Below the pieces are notes generated by a model. It was not told the DNA's origin and searched no databases. It saw only the letters and a program-made list of their open reading frames with translations. Source: Hyphomicrobiales bacterium (GTDB lineage: Bacteria > Pseudomonadota > Alphaproteobacteria > Rhizobiales > HXMU1428-3). From it: a stretch of DNA of 10,004 nt. The stretch lies in assembly GCA_021775385.1 (NCBI GenBank), contig JAJFHW010000095.1, positions 1 through 10,004 on the forward strand, written 5' to 3'. How positions within the stretch are numbered: the first letter of the stretch is position 1; every line of letters starts with the position of its first letter. Below, one piece after another: positions 1 through 6,965 of the stretch. A program made the translations under genes and the position numbers.

Positions 1-908
1 AGGGGGCGGGTATCAATGTTTGATCGGCTCAAAACTTGTGCAGCAAATTGATCTGCTTCGGTTTCTGCTTGGCGGCTATATCCTGACTGGACTAGGAAAA
101 AAGCCAGTTCTCCGAAGGTGCCAGACTCGCCTGCTGTAAAGAGTTGCAGTGCTGCTAAGATGCCAAGCGCTCTAATTATATTTGTTTCGGGGTGAAGTTT
201 TACTGCGTGCCCCATTTCGTGAGCCAAGACACCAGCGACTTCGTCTGCTGATTTTGCATTGCGTATTAATTTTCCTGACATGATAAGTTGGTCACCAGGA
301 GCTGCGAATGCGTTTTCATAACTTAAATCAACAATTTTAATATCAAAGCTTTGTTTCTTATCGAGGCCTTGGTTCAATCTTGAGATGAGTTTATTGAACG
401 CTTTTGAGCCTTCTGGTGTGTTGCAAACTTTATTTTTTCTTTGAACGGTTTTGATTACACCCTGGCCGAGAGATACTCTTGTGTTATCTGGCAGCATGTT
501 TGCGATATATTTGGCGGGGCTTATAATGTTGAAATATGTTAGAGCCCAAAAGAGAACCATAGCACCAGCCATGCCAAGGGGCCATTTTAGTAAATGCCAG
601 GTGTGTTTGCCGGCGGTGATATTAGGGGCAAAATCAAGAATACGTTTGGCGATATCCGGGTGATCGATAAATAGCCTTTGCCCTTCTCTTTGTTCATAGG
701 TGAGGAGGACGTGATCTGAGTTTGGTTTAATTGGTGTGGGGCTATGAATTTTATCATACCGCCAAAATTCGGGCATTGTTTGCTCTGAAGAAGTGGGGTT
801 TTTTAAGTCGAACCTTAGACTGTCGTCATTAAGTTGCACCTCAACTTCATGAGAGTTCGCTGTTTTGCCATCATTCCAGCGGCCGTTCCATTTTTGACGT
901 ATGCTCAT
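1..908 (-). CDS. M48 family zinc metalloprotease, 3' end cut off by the window
   Basis: Membrane-anchored M48-type zinc protease; 302 residues are visible before the frame runs off the window edge. The HExxH zinc motif reads HEMGH at about residues 230-234 (positions 207-221). A downstream ETEAD at about 282-286 fits the M48 third ligand and aspartate (ExxxD). One hydrophobic segment at about residues 107-129 would anchor the protein, after a roughly 100-residue hydrophilic N-terminal part rich in charged residues. The ATG at 906-908 is the first good start in frame; the sequence before it has only a weak purine-rich RBS. The next gene upstream on this strand is the DUF898 protein, a pairing common in alphaproteobacteria, so a shared envelope role is plausible; the substrate is unknown. 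Here a 276-bp gap with a hairpin and a GC-rich island separates the two, so they may not share a transcript. Family assignment is firm; the exact start is less so. Confidence 0.88.
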   Translation of the reverse strand, partial: MSIRQKWNGRWNDGKTANSHEVEVQLNDDSLRFDLKNPTSSEQTMPEFWRYDKIHSPTPIKPNSDHVLLTYEQREGQRLFIDHPDIAKRILDFAPNITAGKHTWHLLKWPLGMAGAMVLFWALTYFNIISPAKYIANMLPDNTRVSLGQGVIKTVQRKNKVCNTPEGSKAFNKLISRLNQGLDKKQSFDIKIVDLSYENAFAAPGDQLIMSGKLIRNAKSADEVAGVLAHEMGHAVKLHPETNIIRALGILAALQLFTAGESGTFGELAFFLVQSGYSRQAETEADQFAAQVLSRSNIDTRP

Positions 909-925
909 CTTAAAAGCTCTTTTTC

Positions 926-1012
926 TCTCTCACGGGCGATGGCAGCCGAGCTGCCGCCCTACAAGGTGCAGCTGGCTCACGCGCTGACGGCCATTCGGCC
1001 TACGTTTTTCGA
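926..1012. repeat. GC-rich intergenic repeat-like island 1
   Basis: Positions 931-1000 are 50/70 G+C (71 %), in sharp contrast to the AT-rich flanks. It contains a 6-bp hairpin GGCAGC-CGA-GCTGCC (941-955) and GGCC-ATTC-GGCC (989-1000). Its left edge, TCTCTCACGGGC (926-937), is identical to the left edge of a second GC-rich island at 6966-6977, and both islands lie in the same orientation just upstream of a minus-strand start codon. A dispersed intergenic repeat family is inferred from these two copies alone. The plus-strand open frame across it (834-1118) is taken as fortuitous because it starts inside the M48 gene and has no recognisable domain. Confidence 0.45.
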
Positions 1013-1097
1013 CTTGAGCTCTTGGATAGATAGAATTTCTCGATATAGTGAAATTTTTAGTAACTCAAGTGGGCTAGAATTTATTTACCTATATAAA

Positions 1098-1129
1098 TAT
1101 GGCCTGGATTATGATTAATCCAGGCCATA
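1098..1129 (-). terminator. Perfect 14-bp inverted repeat, probable terminator of the DUF898 gene
   Basis: The arms 1098-1111 and 1116-1129 are perfectly complementary (TATGGCCTGGATTA and its reverse complement) around a TGAT tetraloop. It lies 55 bp beyond the DUF898 stop codon on the minus strand. The tail after the stem on the minus strand (TTTATAT) is only moderately U-rich, and on the plus strand it is AATTTTG, so the hairpin is certain but termination is inferred. It could instead be an RNA-stabilising 3' hairpin. Confidence 0.6.
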
Positions 1130-1184
1130 AATTTTGTCATGACCATTTTTTTGTGCTTCAGATGCCCTCAAAGCATCCGCACTC

Positions 1185-2291
1185 TTAGAAAGTACTTACA
1201 TCAAAGCCTTCTGCAAGGCCTTCGCCGGTTTTGCTCAAGGGCTGCTGGCTTTGTTCGATTGCTGCTAGATCGACATTTCCGTTAAAGGAAAGATTTTCGA
1301 CGATATAGCCAAAGAAGCGAGCTGTCGCGACGGGGGCTAGAATGCCCAGTGAAAGAATGACAATGAAGAAGTTACTGATTACTAGCCACATGATACCTGG
1401 GCCTGTAGTTTTTAAATTAAAGGAACCATTAGAGAATTGAGTTTTCTCAGCTGTGTAATTGTAAAACTTTGATTGATACCACGCGTAGATTACTGACATG
1501 ACTAAGATGAAGCCGATGTAGTAACCGATCATTTTTAGCTGGATTAAGAAAAGTTTTGCTGGATCTACTGGAGCGCCGCTTAGTTGTAGGGCCATGAATT
1601 GAGTGAACAATGGTTCGATAAAGATGTAAAGAACGCCTAGCCCGGCTAGGAATGCGACCCAAGGGATGATGTAGAATTTGAAGATATCGCTGGTTTTACC
1701 TGTGAAGTTCATTGGTGTTTCACCGAAGTGAGTGTCATCAGTGAGAAGTTTTTGCAATTTTATGCTTTGCCATGGAGCTGCTAGACCGAGTGAAAAAATC
1801 ACTAGAATTGTTGTCCAGAACATTGTCCAGCCAAATTTCCATTTTGAGCCATTTAATGAGCCGCGAATGCCACGCCATTGAGTGCGAGAGAGCCGGTATT
1901 TATGGGCGCTGTAGACTGCGACACCAATGAGGTAGAGAAAAACTATGTATAGGCAGATCACGCCGATGATATATTCTGTGCTTTCAGGACCAAAGGCAAA
2001 AGCTAATCCCATGATGGCTAGAATTGCGGGCACGAAAACAACGAGCATAGTAATTAGAAAGCCTAAAAACAGTTCCATACCTGTGCCGGTATATTCTAGG
2101 GGCTCATTATTTAGGCGAACATTGTTCCATAGTTTTTTACGGACTTCGGTTTTTCCCCAAAAATGATAAATGAATAGCGTAATGATTTTTAGAAAAAAGA
2201 TCTTAAAACCAAGGCCAATATAGTTTGTGCCTTTTCCGGCCCAATCTATATCAAGTGGTTGGCCTAAGTGGCTGTTTGGTTGGTCAGTCAT
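1185..2291 (-). CDS. DUF898 / YjgN-like multi-pass inner-membrane protein
   Basis: A 368-residue integral membrane protein of the DUF898 (YjgN) family, whose biochemical role is not established. About seven hydrophobic segments are visible (near residues 28-45, 74-100, 107-128, 155-175, 205-227, 252-272 and 299-320). An internal module recurs three times, at about 19-70, 148-199 and 290-341: a hydrophobic stretch ending in an LG-like turn, then a W/APW or APV motif, a basic helix, and a short soluble strand ending in F/Y-x-G (EYTG, NFTG, SFNG). The ATG at 2289-2291 is preceded by a good RBS, GGGAG, 8 nt upstream. The C-terminal 30 residues are polar and probably cytoplasmic. It faces ilvD divergently across a 546-bp gap and precedes the M48 protease on the same strand. 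Family call is strong; function is unknown. Confidence 0.85.
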   Translation of the reverse strand: MTDQPNSHLGQPLDIDWAGKGTNYIGLGFKIFFLKIITLFIYHFWGKTEVRKKLWNNVRLNNEPLEYTGTGMELFLGFLITMLVVFVPAILAIMGLAFAFGPESTEYIIGVICLYIVFLYLIGVAVYSAHKYRLSRTQWRGIRGSLNGSKWKFGWTMFWTTILVIFSLGLAAPWQSIKLQKLLTDDTHFGETPMNFTGKTSDIFKFYIIPWVAFLAGLGVLYIFIEPLFTQFMALQLSGAPVDPAKLFLIQLKMIGYYIGFILVMSVIYAWYQSKFYNYTAEKTQFSNGSFNLKTTGPGIMWLVISNFFIVILSLGILAPVATARFFGYIVENLSFNGNVDLAAIEQSQQPLSKTGEGLAEGFDVSTF

Positions 2292-2837
2292 TTGTTATTC
2301 TCCCATTGAATGGCTCTTGTGCCGAGAAGGCGGAATATAAGTGAAAATTTCAAAGAGTTGAACTGCATAATTTACAATCAAGAACTTTTGTTATTTGAAG
2401 AACTTTTTTTTATACTTTGCTTCTGTCCTGTGTATATGTCTCTTTGACCAGCTAAAAAGTTCATTTTGTATCTATACTTATCGTTTTTCTTGCAATTTCT
2501 TTGTGACATGTTTGATGCATTGCACTGGCTCGTTTGTGGCTATTTTGTCACTATTTAGGGGCTAATTGCCGCGTTTGTGCCACAATAAGGTTTCATATTT
2601 TTATCTGTAGTGGAAGAAAAGTTCTGGATTTGTTATTGGGGATTATTCCCTTTATTGAGCTGGATTTTTTGTGGCTTTTTAGCGCATAGTTAATTGTTTA
2701 ATCGCTTACTTTGAGGTGGGACTTTCATGGTCTTTGCTTGGGTAAGCTTTTTACGCTATGAATTCAGCCAGTTGGCACTAAAATGCCATCAAGATAACAA
2801 GATAGTAACACCACTTTAGAAGAATTTGAGAGAGTTT
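2292..2837. promoter_or_regulatory. Divergent control region (DUF898 gene / ilvD) with four AAAAGTTC boxes
   Basis: A 546-bp AT-rich stretch without a convincing gene. The octamer AAAAGTTC occurs four times: on the minus strand at 2382-2389 and 2400-2407 (part of the 10-bp direct repeat AAGAACTTTT, period 18 bp), and on the plus strand at 2455-2462 and 2617-2624. By base composition I would expect about 0.02 copies in this span. They resemble operator half-sites for one regulator, with the inner pair in opposite orientation to the outer pair. Also present are a short palindrome TTGTGCCACAA (2575-2585) and a 5-bp hairpin TGGCA-CTAAAA-TGCCA (2773-2788) just past the predicted ilvD start of transcription. 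No Leu/Val/Ile-rich leader peptide was found. Confidence 0.35.
2734..2762 (+). promoter_or_regulatory. Candidate sigma-70-type promoter for ilvD
   Basis: A -35-like TTGCTT (2734-2739) and a -10-like TATGAA (2757-2762) are separated by 17 bp. Transcription would begin near 2769, giving a leader of about 70 nt that opens with the hairpin at 2773-2788. It is the best-spaced pair seen close to ilvD, but AT-rich sequence makes chance matches common. Confidence 0.35.
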
Positions 2838-4562
2838 ATGGACGCGAAACCATTTGATAAATCTAAATTACCAAGCCGTCATGTAACTGAAGGTCCTGAC
2901 CGGGCACCGCACCGTTCATACTATTATGCGATGGGCTTAACTGAAGAAGAAATTCATCGTCCATTTGTGGGGGTTGCTTCTTGTTGGAATGAGGCAGCGC
3001 CTTGTAATATCTCTCTTATGCGTCAGGCTCAGGCAGCAAAAGCCGGTGTTAAAGAAGCTAAGGGTACTCCTCGTGAGTTTTGCACTATCACTGTGACTGA
3101 TGGCATTGCCATGGGCCACCAGGGTATGAAGTCTTCTTTGGTCTCTCGTGAAGTTATTGCAGACTCAATTGAGCTGACTATGCGCGGTCATTGTTATGAT
3201 GCTTTGGTTGGTTTGGCTGGATGTGATAAATCTTTGCCTGGCATGATGATGGCTATGGTGCGTTTGAATGTTCCGAGTGTCTTTATGTATGGTGGTTCGA
3301 TTTTACCTGGTCGGTTTAAGGGTAAAGACGTGACTGTGGTCGATGTATTTGAAGGCGTTGGTCAGCATTCTTCTGGCAAGATGAGTACAAAAGATTTGCA
3401 TGACCTTGAATGTGTGGCTTGTCCGAGCGCTGGTTCTTGTGGTGGCCAATTTACAGCGAATACAATGGCGTGTGTTTCTGAGGCGATGGGACTTGCTTTG
3501 CCAAGTTCTTCTGGTGCGCCGGCACCTTATGAGAGCCGCGATCAATATGCAGAAGCTTCTGGCCGGCAAGTTATGGAACTTATTCAACTTGGCATTCGCC
3601 CAAGAGATATCGTGACACTTAAATCTTTAGAAAATGCAGCGACTGTTGTGGCGGCGACTGGTGGCTCGACGAATGGTGCTTTGCATTTGCCTGCCATTGC
3701 TCATGAAGCTGGCATTGAGTTTGATTTATTTGATGTTGCTGCAATCTTCAAAAAAACGCCTTATATTGCTGATCTAAAGCCAGGTGGAAAATATGTTGCA
3801 AAAGACATGTATGATGCTGGCGGCGTTCCTATGCTTATGAAGACTTTGCATGATGGTGGGTTTATACATGGTGATTGTATCACTGTGACAGGCAAGACCA
3901 TTGCTGAAAATTTAGAGGGTGTCACTTTTGATGAAACTCAAAAGGTTATGTACCCGGTGAGCAATCCAATTACACCAACGGGCGGTGTTGTAGGTTTGAA
4001 GGGCAATTTGGCACCGGATGGTGGCATTGTGAAAGTGGCCGGCATGGATATGCTTAAATTTACTGGTCCGGCTCGTTGTTATGATAGTGAAGAAGAAGCG
4101 TTTTCTGCTGTATCGAATAAAGAATATGAAGAAGGCGACGTGATTGTTATTCGCTATGAGGGCCCAAAAGGGGGACCTGGCATGCGTGAAATGCTTTCAA
4201 CCACTGCGGCTCTTTATGGACAAGGTATGGGCGAGAAGGTTGCTTTGATTACTGATGGTCGTTTTTCTGGCGGGACGCGCGGTTTTTGTATTGGTCACGT
4301 TGGGCCAGAAGCGGCTGAAGGCGGCCCGATTGGATTGTTAGAGAATGGAGATATGATCACCATTGATGCGGTCGACGGCACGTTAGATGTTGATTTATCT
4401 GAAGAGGAATTTAAGGCGCGCCGTGATAAATGGCAGCCACGCACGACTGATTATCAGTCTGGCACATTGTGGAAATTTGCACAGCAGGTTGGTCCTGCAC
4501 GTAAGGGGGCGGTGACGCACCCTGGAGGTAAAGCTGAAGTTGTTTGTTACGCAGACATATAA
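2838..4562 (+). CDS. ilvD: Dihydroxyacid dehydratase, short [2Fe-2S]-type
   Basis: Cytoplasmic enzyme (EC 4.2.1.9) that dehydrates 2,3-dihydroxy-isovalerate and -methylvalerate to the 2-oxo acids, the penultimate step of valine and isoleucine synthesis and feeding leucine and pantothenate. The 574 residues carry three conserved cysteines spaced as in [2Fe-2S] dehydratases: C56 in APCN, C129 in GCDKSLPG and C201 in [15 protein letters not shown]131 of the CDK motif is the likely carbamylated lysine, D88 in TDG a metal ligand, and S477 in GRFSGGT the likely catalytic serine. Sugar-acid dehydratases share the fold, but overall sequence and length fit IlvD. The ATG at 2838 is preferred over an in-frame TTG at 2826 because GAGAG lies directly upstream of it and it yields the usual N-terminus. 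It stands alone, not in an ilv operon; its TAA overlaps a perfect TATAAT. Confidence 0.95.
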   Translation: MDAKPFDKSKLPSRHVTEGPDRAPHRSYYYAMGLTEEEIHRPFVGVASCWNEAAPCNISLMRQAQAAKAGVKEAKGTPREFCTITVTDGIAMGHQGMKSSLVSREVIADSIELTMRGHCYDALVGLAGCDKSLPGMMMAMVRLNVPSVFMYGGSILPGRFKGKDVTVVDVFEGVGQHSSGKMSTKDLHDLECVACPSAGSCGGQFTANTMACVSEAMGLALPSSSGAPAPYESRDQYAEASGRQVMELIQLGIRPRDIVTLKSLENAATVVAATGGSTNGALHLPAIAHEAGIEFDLFDVAAIFKKTPYIADLKPGGKYVAKDMYDAGGVPMLMKTLHDGGFIHGDCITVTGKTIAENLEGVTFDETQKVMYPVSNPITPTGGVVGLKGNLAPDGGIVKVAGMDMLKFTGPARCYDSEEEAFSAVSNKEYEEGDVIVIRYEGPKGGPGMREMLSTTAALYGQGMGEKVALITDGRFSGGTRGFCIGHVGPEAAEGGPIGLLENGDMITIDAVDGTLDVDLSEEEFKARRDKWQPRTTDYQSGTLWKFAQQVGPARKGAVTHPGGKAEVVCYADI

Positions 4563-4563
4563 T
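4558..4563 (+). promoter_or_regulatory. Perfect -10 box TATAAT over the ilvD stop codon
   Basis: TATAAT overlaps the ilvD TAA (4560-4562). Transcription would start near 4570, at the first base of the palindrome TCACT-AAA-AGTGA (4570-4582), so a transcript independent of ilvD could begin exactly with the repeat and structured region that follow. The matching -35 is poor (TGAAGT at 4535-4540, 17 bp away). A second weak pair, TTGGTC (4564-4569) and TAAGTT (4587-4592) with a 17-bp spacer, would place the same palindrome between the two boxes. Confidence 0.35.
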
Positions 4564-4570
4564 TTGGTCT

Positions 4571-4612
4571 CACTAAAAGTGAAACGTAAGTTGATGACAC
4601 TAAAGGTGAAAC
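4571..4612 (+). repeat. Two-copy 15-bp direct repeat CACTAAARGTGAAAC
   Basis: Copies at 4571-4585 (CACTAAAAGTGAAAC) and 4598-4612 (CACTAAAGGTGAAAC) differ at one base and are 27 bp apart start to start. Each is itself a small hairpin or dyad (CACT-AAA-RGTG). They may be tandem operator sites near the predicted promoter, or paired mini-hairpins at the 5' end of the structured RNA that begins directly after. Confidence 0.55.
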
Positions 4613-4710
4613 AACTGGTTGGTCTTGTCCTTTCAAATGAAGGACAAGACTGCACAGCTAAAACGGCTTGTGTATGCCGTTTGCATAAGGCTGTGCTGCT
4701 GGAACCAGTG
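4613..4710 (+). ncRNA. Candidate structured leader RNA or small RNA (three-way junction)
   Basis: Four perfect helices nest without conflict. P1 (4614-4620 with 4703-4709, ACTGGTT/AACCAGT, 7 bp) closes the structure. P2 (4622-4632 with 4640-4650, GTCTTGTCCTT and its complement, 11 bp) forms one arm with a 7-nt loop. P3 (4652-4658 with 4690-4696, GCACAGC/GCTGTGC, 7 bp) is topped by P4 (4661-4667 with 4676-4682, AAACGGC/GCCGTTT, 7 bp, 8-nt loop). That is 32 Watson-Crick pairs in about 97 nt. No U-run follows P2 or P1, so it is not an ordinary terminator of ilvD. It ends 50 nt before the RBS of the ExoR-like gene. I do not recognise a known riboswitch or sRNA family; whether it is RNA at all, and whether it acts in cis, is inference. 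Confidence 0.5.
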
Positions 4711-4759
4711 AGTTCAGTAGATGGTTGTTTATTTGGCAATAGGTTTTTTCATCGTTTTC

Positions 4760-4765
4760 AGGAGG
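4760..4765 (+). promoter_or_regulatory. Strong Shine-Dalgarno AGGAGG that sets the GTG start
   Basis: AGGAGG is followed after 8 nt by GTG at 4774, which opens a frame with an immediate signal peptide. An overlapping ATG at 4772 reads ATG-TGA, a start-stop pair served by the same site, so initiation at 4772 would be non-productive. This decides the start against an in-frame ATG at 4540 inside ilvD. Confidence 0.75.
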
Positions 4766-4773
4766 TATTCAAT

Positions 4774-6057
4774 GTGAGTGAATTATTTGTTTTACCTTCT
4801 TTGAAATCGGGTGTTGCTGCGTCTTTGGTTAAACCTCTTTTGGTTTCTCTTTTCTGTGTTGTTTTCTCCTCTTTCGCAACTGTAGCCAGTGCTGAAGATA
4901 GTCATGTTGAAAAAAGGCATGTGGAAGAGCAACGTCAATTTTATCAGAATGAAATTATTCGTGATGATGGGTCGACCTTGATTGAAGAGAAAACGATTAT
5001 CATTGAACCTCTTCCTCAAGATATTGACAAGCCACATCTTGTTGAGCCTCCTCTTGTAGAATCTGTGCCGCTTCTTAAAGATCAGAAAAAAAGGGCTTTA
5101 TCAAAATCTCTTGCAAACAACAAACGAGATAAGGCTAAGATGTCTAGTCCGCTTCGGCAGGCTTTAATCGATTATCGAGCTCAGCGCATTAAAAAGGCCA
5201 TATCTGGTCTTGAATTAGCGGCTGAGAAGAAGTCATTCCTTGCGCGTTATTTGCTTGCTCATATTTACCGGACGGGGAAGGGCGGTGTTGTTGATCATCG
5301 TAGAGCTTACGAATATTACCGCCAGATTACGACTGAATTTTCTAACGGTGGTGGGCTATATCATGCTCGTAAAGCACCTTATATTGCACATGCCTTTGTT
5401 CAGCTTGCTCGCTACATGGAAGATGGTGTGTCTGAACTTGATATTAAATCCGACCCACTTATGGCACGTGTCTTGTTTGAAAAGGCCGCACATTTTGGTG
5501 ACATTGAAGGGCAGTATCAATTAGGCCGCTTTTTGATTGAAAGTGGTAAAATGCGGAACGTGAAACTTGGCCAACAATGGTTGACTCGTGCTGCTATGAA
5601 AAATAATCCGAAAGCACAAGCTTATCTTGGTGCGTTATATTGGCAGGGTGATTTAGTATCGAGGAAGAAAAGTTTAGCACTTGCCTGGATTGAATTTGCA
5701 AGGCGGAATTCAACTGGAACTGTAAAAAGCCAAGTTGAGAGGCTGTATCGTGCTGTTCGTTATGACACGACCGAAGATGTTCATACACGGGCTGAATTTT
5801 ATATTGGCCGCTTGCGGACGAAATATAATGTTTTATGGCGTGAAGAACCTATGCGAAATAAAGAAAATGATATTCTCGATGGGATCATTTTAGCTGAGCC
5901 ACCAAAAGATTTGGATCAAGATCAGCTTGAAACCAAAAGCCATAAAAATCAAATGCCTGATGCGATGGTCAGTGGACCGGAGAGCTTTATGGACGGGGGG
6001 CCGTCTATAGGGTTTGGTTTCCAGATGTATGATTATGGCGGTGCCGCTGGGCGGTGA
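4774..6057 (+). CDS. Exported Sel1-repeat protein, ExoR-like
   Basis: A 427-residue protein with an N-terminal signal peptide (hydrophobic core about 15-38, cleavage likely after ASA at residue 40), so probably periplasmic. A charged linker of about 85 residues follows, then Sel1/TPR-like helical repeats at about 130-312; the clearest units are around 157-184, 245-277 and 280-312 (LGALYWQG). The order and spacing of these repeats, including the insert with YIAHAFVQLARYMEDGV, resemble rhizobial ExoR, the periplasmic inhibitor of the ExoS-ChvI two-component system that controls exopolysaccharide and motility. ExoR is about 268 residues, so this protein has N- and C-terminal extensions; the C-terminus ends in a Gly-rich tail. 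No exoS/chvI genes are in view. GTG start chosen for its RBS. It follows a structured 211-bp leader and ends at a strong terminator. Sel1 architecture is sure; ExoR orthology is inferred. Confidence 0.75.
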   Translation: MSELFVLPSLKSGVAASLVKPLLVSLFCVVFSSFATVASAEDSHVEKRHVEEQRQFYQNEIIRDDGSTLIEEKTIIIEPLPQDIDKPHLVEPPLVESVPLLKDQKKRALSKSLANNKRDKAKMSSPLRQALIDYRAQRIKKAISGLELAAEKKSFLARYLLAHIYRTGKGGVVDHRRAYEYYRQITTEFSNGGGLYHARKAPYIAHAFVQLARYMEDGVSELDIKSDPLMARVLFEKAAHFGDIEGQYQLGRFLIESGKMRNVKLGQQWLTRAAMKNNPKAQAYLGALYWQGDLVSRKKSLALAWIEFARRNSTGTVKSQVERLYRAVRYDTTEDVHTRAEFYIGRLRTKYNVLWREEPMRNKENDILDGIILAEPPKDLDQDQLETKSHKNQMPDAMVSGPESFMDGGPSIGFGFQMYDYGGAAGR

Positions 6058-6076
6058 TTTCGTTTTGATAGTTAAA

Positions 6077-6123
6077 TAAATAAAAAACCCCACCAATTTC
6101 TAATTGGTGGGGTTTTTTATTTA
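6077..6123. terminator. Bidirectional intrinsic terminator between convergent genes
   Basis: The core arms 6088-6098 and 6102-6112 (CCCCACCAATT and its complement) form 11 perfect pairs around a TCT loop, flanked by six A on the left and six T on the right, so the dyad extends through 6077-6123. It works as a U-tailed terminator on both strands. The stop codon of exodeoxyribonuclease III (6121-6123) lies inside the outer part of the dyad, 19 bp beyond the ExoR-like stop on the other side. Confidence 0.93.
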
Positions 6124-6903
6124 GACATCTAACTCAATCCAGATGGGGACATGGTCTGATGGTTTTTCCCAGCCTCTTGTCATGCGGTCTATTTCGCAAT
6201 GGCTCAGTTTGTCTGTTGCTTGTGGCGATAAGAGTAGGTGGTCAATGCGGATACCGTTATCTTTGTTCCAGGCGCCGGCTTGATAATCCCAAAATGTATA
6301 TTTATGTGCCTTGTTGATGGTGGCTTCAAAAGCACTAGTTAGCCCTAAGTTGAGAATGGCATGATAGGCTGCTTTTGACTGAGGGAGATAGAGAGCATCG
6401 TCTAACCAATTAGAGGCGTCATACACGTCTTTGTCGGTTGGGATGATGTTATAATCGCCCGCTAAAACGAGAGGTTCTTCATATTTTAATAAATTGGCGG
6501 CGTGGTTTTTTAGATGCTCCATCCACTCTAGTTTGTAAGGATATTTGGGGGTATCTATTGGGTTGCCATTGGGGAGATATATAGACGCCACGCGTATGGC
6601 ACCAGTTTCAGTTGAAATGACAGCTTCTAAATATCTGGCTTGTTCATCAGCTTCATTGCCAGGTAAGCCTTTTATAACTTCATCAAATGGGAATTTTGAG
6701 AGTATGGCTACACCATTGAAACTCTTTTGACCGTGAACAGCCACGTTGTAGCCCATTGCTTCAAAGACCTCTGAGGGGAAGTTTTCTGAAACTGATTTAA
6801 CTTCTTGTAGGCAGGCTATGTCCGGGTTGGCTTCTTGCAACCACCTCTCTAAATTAGGTAATCTGGCTTTGATGCCGTTGATATTCCAAGTTGCAATTTT
6901 CAT
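6121..6903 (-). CDS. xthA: Exodeoxyribonuclease III (AP endonuclease, EEP family)
   Basis: Base-excision-repair enzyme (EC 3.1.11.2) that cuts at abasic sites and trims 3' blocks and 3'-5' from duplex DNA, Mg-dependent, in the cytoplasm. The 260 residues span the full endonuclease/exonuclease/phosphatase fold and match the E. coli enzyme almost residue for residue at catalytic sites: N7 in WNINGIK, E34 in LQEVK, Y109 in IYLPNG, D150 and N152 in GDYN, D221 in RIDH and the D250-H251 pair in SDHVPIW. Length is typical. The start ATG (6901-6903) has only a weak AAGAAAG upstream. It is convergent with the ExoR-like gene and shares its terminator; a GC-rich repeat-like island begins 62 bp upstream of its start, where its promoter should lie. 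Bacteria often keep two Xth paralogues, so the symbol names the family. Confidence 0.93.
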   Translation of the reverse strand: MKIATWNINGIKARLPNLERWLQEANPDIACLQEVKSVSENFPSEVFEAMGYNVAVHGQKSFNGVAILSKFPFDEVIKGLPGNEADEQARYLEAVISTETGAIRVASIYLPNGNPIDTPKYPYKLEWMEHLKNHAANLLKYEEPLVLAGDYNIIPTDKDVYDASNWLDDALYLPQSKAAYHAILNLGLTSAFEATINKAHKYTFWDYQAGAWNKDNGIRIDHLLLSPQATDKLSHCEIDRMTRGWEKPSDHVPIWIELDV

Positions 6904-6965
6904 CAGTTGCTTTCTTTCTTTTTTTGATGCTCCTCCAGGTTGCCCACAAGCAACCGTCGCTATTA

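Noticed and set aside
905..958. Minus-strand frame ending in REREKELLR whose TGA overlaps the M48 ATG (ATGA)
   Set aside because: The overlap looks like coupling, but the frame is closed by a TAG at 959-961, has no good start codon, and would be under 20 residues.
834..1118. Plus-strand open frame of 94 codons
   Set aside because: It begins inside the M48 gene on the other strand, runs through the GC-rich island, and has no RBS or recognisable domain.
2508..2558. Possible 16-residue leader peptide (MFDALHWLVCGYFVTI)
   Set aside because: No RBS, no run of Val/Leu/Ile codons, and no terminator/antiterminator pair follows, so an attenuator of ilvD is not supported.
2826..2837. In-frame upstream TTG start for ilvD
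   Set aside because: GAGAG is placed for the ATG at 2838 and falls within the extension itself; the family N-terminus fits the ATG.
4571..4612. Short direct repeats as a CRISPR remnant
   Set aside because: Only two 15-bp copies with a 12-bp spacer, and no cas genes.
4622..4650. P2 hairpin as the ilvD terminator
   Set aside because: The 11-bp stem is followed by TGCACAGC, not a T-run; it fits better as an arm of the larger junction.
4744..4749. Six-T run as a terminator before the ExoR-like gene
   Set aside because: No hairpin lies directly upstream; it is 10 bp ahead of the RBS.
4540..4773. Upstream extension of the ExoR-like frame back to an ATG inside ilvD
   Set aside because: It overlaps the ilvD end, is translated from the structured region, and would bury the signal peptide 78 residues inside; AGGAGG and the GTG at 4774 explain the start.
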